Source: Candidatus Poribacteria bacterium (GTDB lineage Bacteria > Poribacteria > WGA-4E > WGA-3G). From it: a stretch of 64,000 nucleotides of DNA. The translations under genes were made by a program, and so were the position numbers. Position 1 is the first letter of the stretch. Each line of letters opens with the position of its first letter. The notes below the pieces were generated by a model. That model had not been told where the DNA came from, did no database searches, and was given only the letters and a program-made list of their open reading frames with translations. This document shows positions 53,504 to 61,064 of the stretch, in pieces. The DNA is taken from assembly GCA_022394775.1 (NCBI GenBank), contig JAGFCB010000034.1, positions 29,118 to 93,117 on the forward strand, in the 5' to 3' direction.

Positions 53504-53893
53504 ATGAATACATCCTATGAAAGACCCTACAGACCTGTAGATCTGAATACGCCCTTAACCAAAGCGTTTCCGTTTATGTCTATGGCTGAAAACCTCATGG
53601 AGGAAGCCGAATTCGCCTCGTCAGGGCGAGCCTCGCTGACATTAGCCCGCGGAGATGAACTGACACTCGTCCTGATTGTTATGAAAGCGGAAACGACACT
53701 GGCGGAGCATCCAGCACCCGCTTCCGCTGTTGTCATTATGCTTAGTGGAGAGATCATATTTACAACGAGTGGTGATAAAATAACGCTTGCAGAAGGTGAC
53801 GGAGTTACCTTCACAGGTGATGTCCTTCACTCAGTCCACGCCAGCGAAGATAGCGCGTTCCTCGTTGTAATTGGGGGCAAAGTATCTGATTAG
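53504..53893 (+). CDS. Cupin-domain protein
   Basis: A 129-residue protein with a single cupin barrel: ETTLAEHPAPASAVVIMLSGEIIFTTSGDKITLAEGDGVTFTGDVLHSVHASEDSAF, shown here by its key points rather than a fixed motif. The first motif keeps an EHPAP segment and the second has a single His (LHSVHA), so metal binding may be weaker than in enzymes. The ATG at 53504 follows GTGGAG; a GTG at 53492 is an alternative. It precedes the octaheme cytochrome gene by 36 bases and could sense or protect a related small molecule. Confidence 0.75.
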   Translation: MNTSYERPYRPVDLNTPLTKAFPFMSMAENLMEEAEFASSGRASLTLARGDELTLVLIVMKAETTLAEHPAPASAVVIMLSGEIIFTTSGDKITLAEGDGVTFTGDVLHSVHASEDSAFLVVIGGKVSD

Positions 53894-53928
53894 AATGTAG
53901 AGGCATAATTGGAATCAATACACTTACT

Positions 53929-55167
53929 ATGAGATCATTTAAATCTATCTTCATTTCAGTATTTCTTGGGGCAGTTCTGATTACGGTTGTACTCATCCTG
54001 AATGCGAAACGCCCGGCACTGGAAGTAGAGCAGCCAAGTGCTGATTTTGTGCGGGCGACGGGGAAATGCGCGGAGTGCCATCGCCGGGAAACGGCTGCGG
54101 TTGTCCACCAATATGAACGGAGTGAACACGTGAAGCACGGCGTGAGTTGTTTGGATTGCCACAAAGCCGTGGAGAATCAAGAAACACAGGCACATCGGAG
54201 TTTCACAATCGCGAAGCAGCTCACAGCAAAAAACTGTAGCCAGTGCCATACAACCGAGTATACACAGTTCCTCCGAAGCCGACACGCTGCCCCGGCTTGG
54301 GCAGCGGTATGGGGTGCGAAGGACTTTACAGCGGAACAGATCGTCTTCGCTGAAAAATATCACAAGGGAGCGGTAGAGCGTCCTGCGAATCCTTTAGCGA
54401 TGGCAGAGGGTGAGAGTGCTATTGACGTTGGATGCTTGGGGTGCCACGATATAGGTAAGCCGAATTCGGACGGCTCGATTGGGACGTGTACAGACTGCCA
54501 TGCGCGACATTCAAGCTCGGTTGCGCTGGCGCGGGAGCCGGAAACCTGTGGGCAGTGCCACATGGGACCCGACCATTCACAGATCGAAATTTACCATGAA
54601 TCCAAGCACGGTGTGCTTTACAATGCGCAGAAATCGGAGATGAATCTCAAAGTGCCACCGAAAGCACTCACGACAGCGGATATGACAGTGCCAACATGCG
54701 TGACGTGCCATTTGAGCGGCTTAGACGGCTTGAATGTGACGCACGATACGACCGAGCGACTTTCGTATTGGCTATTTGCGGCGGTCTCTGAGAAGCGTCC
54801 GACTTATCAGCAAGGTCAAGACGCTATGAAAGAGACGTGCTTGAAATGCCACGCGAGTTCACAGGTAGAGGTTTACTATCAGGAGGCAGAAGGTGTTGTC
54901 GCTGATACCAACCGTAAAATTTCGGAAGCGGTGGCATTGATGAAATCGCTGCGTGAGGAAGGCTTGTTGACGGAAACGCCTTTTGACGAACCCATCGAAT
55001 TTCTCTACTTCGATCTGTGGCACTATTATGGTCGGACAGCGAAACATGGGGCGTTCATGGGCGGTGCCGATTTTGTCCAGTGGCACGGAAACTATGAACT
55101 TTTGTTAAAGATGACGGAGTTGAAAAGAATTGCCCGAGAACTCAGAGAAGACGCTGCGAAACCGTAA
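53929..55167 (+). CDS. Octaheme c-type cytochrome (hydroxylamine oxidoreductase-like)
   Basis: A 412-residue exported protein with an N-terminal hydrophobic anchor (residues 6-25) and exactly eight CxxCH heme sites at about residues 47, 74, 103, 169, 187, 207, 257 and 304. Between them are HAO-type landmarks: CGQCHMGPDHSQIEIYHESKHG and, near the end, HGAFMGGADFVQWHG. This family includes hydroxylamine oxidoreductase and related octaheme reductases of nitrogen and sulfur compounds. The cross-linking tyrosine cannot be judged by eye, so oxidation versus reduction is open. It likely acts in the periplasm and is coupled to the overlapping 8-TM gene. Confidence 0.85.
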   Translation: MRSFKSIFISVFLGAVLITVVLILNAKRPALEVEQPSADFVRATGKCAECHRRETAAVVHQYERSEHVKHGVSCLDCHKAVENQETQAHRSFTIAKQLTAKNCSQCHTTEYTQFLRSRHAAPAWAAVWGAKDFTAEQIVFAEKYHKGAVERPANPLAMAEGESAIDVGCLGCHDIGKPNSDGSIGTCTDCHARHSSSVALAREPETCGQCHMGPDHSQIEIYHESKHGVLYNAQKSEMNLKVPPKALTTADMTVPTCVTCHLSGLDGLNVTHDTTERLSYWLFAAVSEKRPTYQQGQDAMKETCLKCHASSQVEVYYQEAEGVVADTNRKISEAVALMKSLREEGLLTETPFDEPIEFLYFDLWHYYGRTAKHGAFMGGADFVQWHGNYELLLKMTELKRIARELREDAAKP

Positions 55168-55942
55168 GGGATTGGCTGCCAAACTGCTCGACTTTTTTAT
55201 TATTGCGAACCTTGCGTTTCTGGCACTTGACGTGTTTTTAGCACACTCCGTCAACGCGTTTGCACATCCGGCAGAATGGATTCCGTTCTACTTTTCTTTA
55301 GGCGCGTCTATGCTGCTCGTGCTAACACTTTTTGGGAATGCCAAGCGGTTGAAAGAATGGTGTCGATTGGGCGTTGGGTGGGGTGCTATCTGTATCGGTA
55401 TCTCTGGCATGTTTTTTCATCTCGGCAGCGAATTTTTCTCTGATTTGACGCTCAAGAACCTTGTCTATACAGCACCCTTTGTGGCCCCTTTGGCTTTTAC
55501 AGGCGTAGGGCTGCTTTTAATCATGAACGGTATGATCCGAGATACGGATTTAGAGTGGGCACAATGGGTCGTGTTTATGGCGGGGTTCGGGTGGTGCGGT
55601 AATTTTATTCTATCGGCTTTTGACCACGCGCAAAACGGGTTTTTCAACCCGTCTGAATGGCTACCTGTGTTTACGAGTGCCATCGCTGTCGGATGTTTGG
55701 TAACGCTATTTCTTGTTCCTCACCAAGCCGCTCTCTTTAGGTTTTGTGCCATTGTCTTGGGGATCAACTTCGTCGTTGGTATTGCGGGGTTCTTCCTACA
55801 CCTGACAGCAGATCTGCAAGCCCCAGGTGTTGCGCAGATAGACAAATTCCTTTACGGCGCGCCTCTGTTCGCACCACTACTCTTTCCAAATCTATCGCTC
55901 CTCGCGCTTTTAGGTATCTGGAAGATGTCTACCCGAAACTGA
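55130..55942 (+). CDS. Eight-helix membrane protein paired with the octaheme cytochrome
   Basis: A 270-residue protein with about eight hydrophobic helices (LLDFFIIANLAFLALDVFLA, FYFSLGASMLLVLTLFG, GAICIGISGMFFHLG, APFVAPLAFTGVGLLLIMNG and others). It lacks CxxCH sites but has several conserved-looking His and Trp residues in or near helices (HLGSEFF, FFLHLTADL). The start is a TTG that overlaps the cytochrome gene by 38 bases, with GGAG upstream; another TTG at 55172 is possible. A membrane partner passing electrons to or from quinone is an inference; no family could be named. Confidence 0.65.
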   Translation: MPENSEKTLRNRKGLAAKLLDFFIIANLAFLALDVFLAHSVNAFAHPAEWIPFYFSLGASMLLVLTLFGNAKRLKEWCRLGVGWGAICIGISGMFFHLGSEFFSDLTLKNLVYTAPFVAPLAFTGVGLLLIMNGMIRDTDLEWAQWVVFMAGFGWCGNFILSAFDHAQNGFFNPSEWLPVFTSAIAVGCLVTLFLVPHQAALFRFCAIVLGINFVVGIAGFFLHLTADLQAPGVAQIDKFLYGAPLFAPLLFPNLSLLALLGIWKMSTRN

Positions 55943-56024
55943 GTCAGCGGTTTAGAGCAGTGTTTCGTGTGGGGCACTTTGTGGAGTGTTCACGTATTTA
56001 CGGGCTTTACGATAAAAAAGAAAG

Positions 56025-56045
56025 GGCGAGGTTAGAAACCTCGCC
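56025..56045. repeat. GGCGAGGTT hairpin, copy 2
   Basis: Arms GGCGAGGTT and AACCTCGCC around AGA, downstream of the membrane-protein gene and upstream of the convergent aminotransferase end. Same stem as 50588-50608. Confidence 0.6.
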
Positions 56046-56089
56046 AGCGTAAGAAGAATTTCAACTCGATTTCGGGCGACTACCGAAAA

Positions 56090-57280
56090 TTACAGTTCAT
56101 CAACATGTGACCGAATTTTTTGAAAAGCATCTAAAATCAGTTGCATATCGTCTGTGTCGCCTAAAAACATGGAATGCCCGAAACTGCAAACTTCTTCGCG
56201 ATAGACCCGTTCTGCCTCTGGACAATTGAGTGTGCTGTAGTCAATTGCATGGTCGCCGAGGTATTTACGGGGCAAGCCGAGTTGGTCGAATAACTCTGGA
56301 TTCCCGAAGGGTCCTTCATTATAGATGGGTTCACCGTGTGCACCGACACCGCATGAGATCCCTTCTGCGCTGAGTGCTTCCATAAATCTACCGCGCGAAA
56401 CACCACCGAACTCTTCGGAGACGAACCGGAAATCCCAATAGTAGAAACACCATCGCGTGACGCGTTCGTCGCGCGGAATCGGGTGCAGTCCTTCTATCGC
56501 TTCCATACCTTTAGAGAGATACGCGATGTTTCGCTCACGCGTCTCTACCTGTTCGGCAAACCGTTCAAGTTGGCACAGCAGAAGCGTCGCTTGGAAGTTT
56601 GTCATCCGCATATTCAACTGTGCGACGCTGCCTGCCTTTCCGGCGAGTGCTTCGTCGTTTGTTATCACCATCCCACCTTCGCCACAGGTGAGCGTTTTTC
56701 CCATCTGGAAGCTGAATGCGCCGAGATGCCCGATTGAACCCATCCCTTTTCCACGCCATTGTGAACCGTGTGCATGTGCACAGTCTTCGATCACCATGAG
56801 ATTATGCTTTTCGGCAATTTCCATAATCGCGTCCATATCTGCCGGATAGCCACCGTTATGCACCGGGATGATTGCCCGTGTTCGGGGTGTAATCGCTTTC
56901 TCAATCGCATCGGGTGCGATATTGTACGTGAGTGGATCAACGTCAACGATGACTGGCACGGCGTTGACGCAGACAACCGATGTCCCCGTCGCCACGAAGG
57001 TGAGCGCAGGCACGATGACTTCATCACCTGCGGTGATGCCAGCAGCTTTCAGCGCGCACTGTAACGCTACGGTTCCGTTGGCAAGCGGAATCCCGTATTT
57101 TGCGTCCTGAAATGCTGCGAACTTCTCACCGGCTTCATCGACTTTCTCGCGTCGGTTCCAGGCACCGCTCCGTAAGGTTTCTAAAATTGCGTTCTCTTCG
57201 GTTTCATCAAAGATGGGCCAGCCTTTCCCTAAGCCGTTTTTGACAACGGGGTCACCACCGTTGATTGCTAACTTTGCCAT
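56090..57280 (-). CDS. DegT/DnrJ/EryC1-family aminotransferase
   Basis: PLP-dependent sugar aminotransferase-type protein of 396 residues. Key segments are GTVALQCALKAAGITAGDEVI (cofactor phosphate region), VIEDCAHAHGS (Asp and His of the cofactor site), and the PLP lysine K195 in SFQMGKTLTCGEGGM. It likely transaminates a keto-sugar nucleotide or a related cyclitol; neighbours give no hint. A perfect AGGAGGT precedes the ATG. The gene is followed upstream by a MITE-like element. Confidence 0.9.
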   Translation of the reverse strand: MAKLAINGGDPVVKNGLGKGWPIFDETEENAILETLRSGAWNRREKVDEAGEKFAAFQDAKYGIPLANGTVALQCALKAAGITAGDEVIVPALTFVATGTSVVCVNAVPVIVDVDPLTYNIAPDAIEKAITPRTRAIIPVHNGGYPADMDAIMEIAEKHNLMVIEDCAHAHGSQWRGKGMGSIGHLGAFSFQMGKTLTCGEGGMVITNDEALAGKAGSVAQLNMRMTNFQATLLLCQLERFAEQVETRERNIAYLSKGMEAIEGLHPIPRDERVTRWCFYYWDFRFVSEEFGGVSRGRFMEALSAEGISCGVGAHGEPIYNEGPFGNPELFDQLGLPRKYLGDHAIDYSTLNCPEAERVYREEVCSFGHSMFLGDTDDMQLILDAFQKIRSHVDEL

Positions 57281-57299
57281 TTTTACCTCCTCTTTCTTT

Positions 57300-57419
57300 T
57301 TATAGTAAAACCTACAATTAACGAGACATCCATAGCAGGCTGGGTTCCAAACCCAGCCTGCATTGGGGGTAGGTTTGTTATTTTCTAAAGTGTTGATTTA
57401 TTTTTCGATTTTACTATAA
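57300..57419. repeat. MITE-like element with TATAGTAAAA ends and GGCTGGGTT hairpin
   Basis: Left end TTATAGTAAAACCTAC, central hairpin at 57335-57361 (GCAGGCTGGGTT, CCA, complement), GTAGGTTTG, then a right end TCTAAAGTGTTGATTTA and TTTTTCGATTTTACTATAA. Left and right ends are inverted copies. Related units are at 7364-7470 and 45997-46033. Confidence 0.65.
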
Positions 57420-57428
57420 ATGCCTTGA

Positions 57429-58826
57429 TTAGCGATTAGATTCCATAATTTGCAAATTTGGCATCTGCTTTCGGAGTTCTCCGATTGCGCTCATATTTTG
57501 AATGGGGTTCTTCTGGATATCTAATAGGACGAGATTCTTAAGATTTCCAAGGACGCTGATGTCGCTAATTTGATTATCCGTGAGTATTAAGTACATCAGT
57601 TGTGTCAAATTTGCGAGAGGTTCCACGTCGCTGATTTGATTATCGCTCAGTGAGACACCCTCAAGTGATGTCATCCTGGTAAGTGGCGTAATATCGCTGA
57701 TTTGATTGTTCATAAGGAATAGACTCCGGAGTTTTGTCATTCCGGCAAGTGGCGTAATATCGCTGATTTGATTGTTCTCAAAGTATAGGTGCTCCATTTG
57801 CTTTAGCTCACCGAGGGACTTTAGGTCTTTGATTGGGTTATACTCAAGTGTTAGATAGGTCAACTGCTTTAGTTCACTGAGAGGTGTTATGTCACTGATG
57901 TGGTTATACCCAAGTGTTAGGTAGATCAACTGCTTTAGTTCACTGAGAGGTGTTATGTCACTGATATGATTATACCCAATTAATAAGGAGGTCAAGTGTG
58001 TCAATCCTGTGAGCGGCGTAATGTCAATAATCTCATTACCACCAAGGCCTAATGTTTTAAGCTGCGTTAATTCAGCGATAGGGGTAATGTCCCTAATTTT
58101 ATTTCTATTAAGCAGTAAATCTGTGAGTTGGGTCATTTTAGTAAACGGTGCGGTATCCGTAATTTGACAGTTATAAAGTGATAACTGAGTGAGTTGGGTC
58201 ATTTCAGTGAGCGGTGTGATGTCGGCATTTTGACAGTTGTAGAGCCATAGTGCAGTAAGTTCCGTTAATCCCGTGAGTGGCGTAACATCCGTGATTTGGT
58301 TTAGCTCAAGTTTTAGGTGTGAAAGGTACGCCAATTTCTTAAGTACTGCAAAAAGCTGGGTCGTATCGCTGATTTGATTCCGTTGAAGTTCAAGGTGGGT
58401 AAGCTGTTTTAAGCCTGTGAGCGGTGTGATGTCCTTAATCTGGTTTCGCTCAAGTTCCAGATGTGTGAGCTGTTTTAACCCTGCGATGGGAGTAATGTCC
58501 TCTATTTTGTTCTCGGAAAGTGTTAGCGTATTAAGTTCAGGCAGATTTGCGAGGGGCGAAATGTCTCTAATTTCGTTCTTCTCAAGCCATAAAGTCCTTA
58601 AATTTGTTGCTTTTTCCAAGCCGTTCAGTTTTTTTATACCTCTACCCACAACCATTAGGAATTCTAACGCTCTCAGGTCTTTTTCTAAGATAGGTTCGTT
58701 AGGGGCTAAATCGAGTTGTTCTCGCACGGCAGCGGCTAAGTTCTTATCCGGTATTACTTTCGGTTTTACAAGTGAACAACTGAGAAAAACGGTAAGAATC
58801 AGGAAAAGCGGGTAAAAGCGTTTCAT
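57429..58826 (-). CDS. Leucine-rich-repeat lipoprotein (internalin-like), paralogue 1
   Basis: A 465-residue lipoprotein: signal MKRFYPLFLILTVFLSC with a Cys17 lipobox, then a short N-terminal module (IPDKNLAAAVREQLDLAPNEPI) and about sixteen LRR units of 22 residues with consensus L..L..L.L..N.ISDITPL. This is the SDS22/internalin-type repeat, expected to make a curved binding surface. The start at 58826 is chosen because it begins the signal peptide. It is followed, in the same direction, by a second close paralogue at 58933; a duplication is clear. Interaction partner unknown. Confidence 0.85.
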   Translation of the reverse strand: MKRFYPLFLILTVFLSCSLVKPKVIPDKNLAAAVREQLDLAPNEPILEKDLRALEFLMVVGRGIKKLNGLEKATNLRTLWLEKNEIRDISPLANLPELNTLTLSENKIEDITPIAGLKQLTHLELERNQIKDITPLTGLKQLTHLELQRNQISDTTQLFAVLKKLAYLSHLKLELNQITDVTPLTGLTELTALWLYNCQNADITPLTEMTQLTQLSLYNCQITDTAPFTKMTQLTDLLLNRNKIRDITPIAELTQLKTLGLGGNEIIDITPLTGLTHLTSLLIGYNHISDITPLSELKQLIYLTLGYNHISDITPLSELKQLTYLTLEYNPIKDLKSLGELKQMEHLYFENNQISDITPLAGMTKLRSLFLMNNQISDITPLTRMTSLEGVSLSDNQISDVEPLANLTQLMYLILTDNQISDISVLGNLKNLVLLDIQKNPIQNMSAIGELRKQMPNLQIMESNR

Positions 58827-58932
58827 AACGTTAAAATCCTTGTAAATTTTATTGGATAAAAATAGGTTCTGTTGGCTATCAAGTCGTGCTTTGTTAGTGA
58901 GCAACTTCTACATTTTGTTCCAAGTTCGGAAT

Positions 58933-59982
58933 CTATTTGTGAAGTTTGTGAGTTGGTACTATATCTTCAGTTAGGTCTCCACTTCTATGTAAAAATTTTC
59001 TCTGGTTCTCTTCAAGCCACACGTGGGTGGATTGTGGCAGTCTTGCAAGTGGTGTGATGTCCGTAATTTGATTTCCCGAGAGATTTAAGGACTCTAACCT
59101 CATCAATTCACCAAGTGGTGTGATGTTGCTGAGTTGGTTTTCTTGGAGATTTAAAAGTCTCAACTGCATTAACTCAATAGATTTAGGAATGTGACCGATT
59201 CGGTTACGAGCAAGGTATAGTTCTCTCAGTTGTTTCAATTCTGTTAGTGGTGTAATGTCTACAATTTCATTATCGTCCAGCGATAGCATTCTGAGTTCTT
59301 CTAACCCTGATAGTGGTGTAGTATCACGGATTTCATTTTTGTTAAGCCTTAACTCCGTCAGTTGTATCAATCCTGTGAGTGGGGCAATATCTCTAATTTC
59401 GTTACTGCTAAGCCCTAAATGCGTCAGTTGTGTCAGCCTTGTAAGTGATGCAATCTCCACAATTTGGTTATTATTCATAAATAACCTTTTTAATTGTTTT
59501 AATTCAGCGAGTGGTTTGATGTTACTAATTTGATTGAACGAGAGCGCTAAAAAGTCAAGCTGCTTTAATTGGATGAGCGGCGAGATGTCACGGATCTGAT
59601 TATCATGAAGTCGGAGCCACTCAAGTTGCTCTAATTCCGCAAATGATGTAATATCACTGATTCGATTGCCATAAAGGTCTAACGTCCGTAATTTCGTTAA
59701 GCCCGCAATTGGTGTAATATCTACAATTTGATTCCCGTAAAGACTTAAGTGTATTAAATCTGTTGCTTTTTCGAGTCCTGTTAAGTTTGTAATCCGTCTT
59801 GATGCAGCACGCAGGGATCCTAATTCTTTCAAATCCTCTGCCATAATAGGTGCATTTGGGTCTAAGCCTAATGCCTCCCGTACAGCTGCAGCCAAGTTCG
59901 CATCAGGGATTTCCACTGGTGCTGGTGGTGAACAACTTATCAAAACAATGAAAAACGCAAAAAGCAAGCAGATATGTTTCAT
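58933..59982 (-). CDS. Leucine-rich-repeat lipoprotein (internalin-like), paralogue 2
   Basis: A 349-residue lipoprotein (MKHICLLFAFFIVLISC, Cys17) with the same N-terminal module (IPDANLAAAVREALGLDPNAPI) and about eleven LRR units (LKQLTHLELS..N.I.DITPL style). It differs from its neighbour in repeat number and lacks the final capping segment. The module preceding the repeats is also seen before the LRR region of the protein at 44097. The start at 59982 begins the signal peptide; an upstream in-frame ATG at 60042 is less likely. Confidence 0.85.
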   Translation of the reverse strand: MKHICLLFAFFIVLISCSPPAPVEIPDANLAAAVREALGLDPNAPIMAEDLKELGSLRAASRRITNLTGLEKATDLIHLSLYGNQIVDITPIAGLTKLRTLDLYGNRISDITSFAELEQLEWLRLHDNQIRDISPLIQLKQLDFLALSFNQISNIKPLAELKQLKRLFMNNNQIVEIASLTRLTQLTHLGLSSNEIRDIAPLTGLIQLTELRLNKNEIRDTTPLSGLEELRMLSLDDNEIVDITPLTELKQLRELYLARNRIGHIPKSIELMQLRLLNLQENQLSNITPLGELMRLESLNLSGNQITDITPLARLPQSTHVWLEENQRKFLHRSGDLTEDIVPTHKLHK

Positions 59983-60091
59983 GGTACTAAAATCCTTTGC
60001 GATGATAGGACAAAATAGCAACTCAGATTGGATAAATTGCATTATAGCAGCATATTCAGATGGAGTCTATACAATCTGAAAGCAATATTTC

Positions 60092-60120
60092 TTGCAGATG
60101 GAGTCGGAATCGGCTATAGT
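60092..60120 (+). promoter_or_regulatory. Sigma-70-type promoter of the P1 peptidase gene
   Basis: TTGCAG (60092-60097), 17 bases, TATAGT (60115-60120), 32 bases before the ATG. Confidence 0.55.
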
Positions 60121-60152
60121 AATCTTCAGGACTCTGAAATACGGTGTAAACT

Positions 60153-61064
60153 ATGGAATCAACAAATCAAACACTTACTGCAATTGAAGGTATTAAGGTA
60201 GGACACGCCACTGACCCAACTGCCGAGACGGGGTGTACGGTTATTCTCTGTCCAGCGGGTGCGACTGCAGGCGTTGATGTGCGAGGTGCGGCACCGGGGA
60301 CACGTGAGACAGAAGCACTCCGTCCGGGACGTTTAGTTCAGAAAGTGCACGCGGTGCTACTCACTGGTGGAAGTGCTTTCGGTTTGGATGCTGCTGGTGG
60401 TGTCGTTCAGTACCTTGAAGAACAGAACGTCGGTTTTCCTGCGGGTACCGTTCGTGTGCCGATTGTTCCTGCTGCCGTTATTTTCGATCTTGGTGTTGGA
60501 AATCCACATGTCCGTCCGGATCGGGAGATGGGGTATCAGGCGTGCCTGAATGCGACAGATGAACCGGTGGCGATAGGGACTGTCGGGGCAGGCACGGGGG
60601 CAACTGTTGGCAAAGCACCGGGGGTTTCATCTTCGCCGGGCGGTGTCGGTTCGGCATGCAAATACCTTGATTCAGGATTGATTGTCGCTGCGATTGTGGT
60701 TGTGAATGCACTTGGGAACGTTGTGGATCCGAGGACTGGTGAAATTGTGGCAGGTGGAAAAGAAAATGGCAGTTTTGTGGATATCACAGAACGGCTTCTG
60801 GACGCGGATTTAGTGTCCGGGACAAATACAACAATCGGTGTCGTTGCTACAAACGCAACGCTTACCCCTGCGGAGGTGCATCGGGTCGCGGAGATGGCGC
60901 ACGATGGCATGGCGTGTGCGATACGACCAGCGCATACGATGTTTGATGGGGATACGCTTTTTTCGATAGCGACAGGGACACATACTGGCAGCAGCGTGAA
61001 TACTGTTGGTATCCTTGCCGCAGAGGTTGTTGCGGAGGCGATTGTGAAAGCCGTAACTGCCTAA
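60153..61064 (+). CDS. P1-family (DmpA/NylC-type) Ntn hydrolase
   Basis: A 303-residue hydrolase of the self-processing DmpA-like fold, which includes L-aminopeptidases, beta-peptidases and nylon-oligomer hydrolases. Visible segments are VLLTGGSAFGLDAAGGVVQYL, GTVGAGTGATVGK and the cleavage region TNTTIGVVATNA, where the nucleophilic Thr would be T226 after N225, as in NylC. The substrate may be a peptide or amide; not assignable. It has its own promoter at 60092. Its last 4 bases overlap the convergent phosphodiesterase gene. Confidence 0.9.
   Translation: MESTNQTLTAIEGIKVGHATDPTAETGCTVILCPAGATAGVDVRGAAPGTRETEALRPGRLVQKVHAVLLTGGSAFGLDAAGGVVQYLEEQNVGFPAGTVRVPIVPAAVIFDLGVGNPHVRPDREMGYQACLNATDEPVAIGTVGAGTGATVGKAPGVSSSPGGVGSACKYLDSGLIVAAIVVVNALGNVVDPRTGEIVAGGKENGSFVDITERLLDADLVSGTNTTIGVVATNATLTPAEVHRVAEMAHDGMACAIRPAHTMFDGDTLFSIATGTHTGSSVNTVGILAAEVVAEAIVKAVTA

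Noticed and set aside
53929..55167. Calling the cytochrome a true hydroxylamine oxidoreductase
   Set aside because: The family covers both oxidising and reducing enzymes; the cross-linking tyrosine and trimer features could not be verified by eye, so only HAO-like is claimed.
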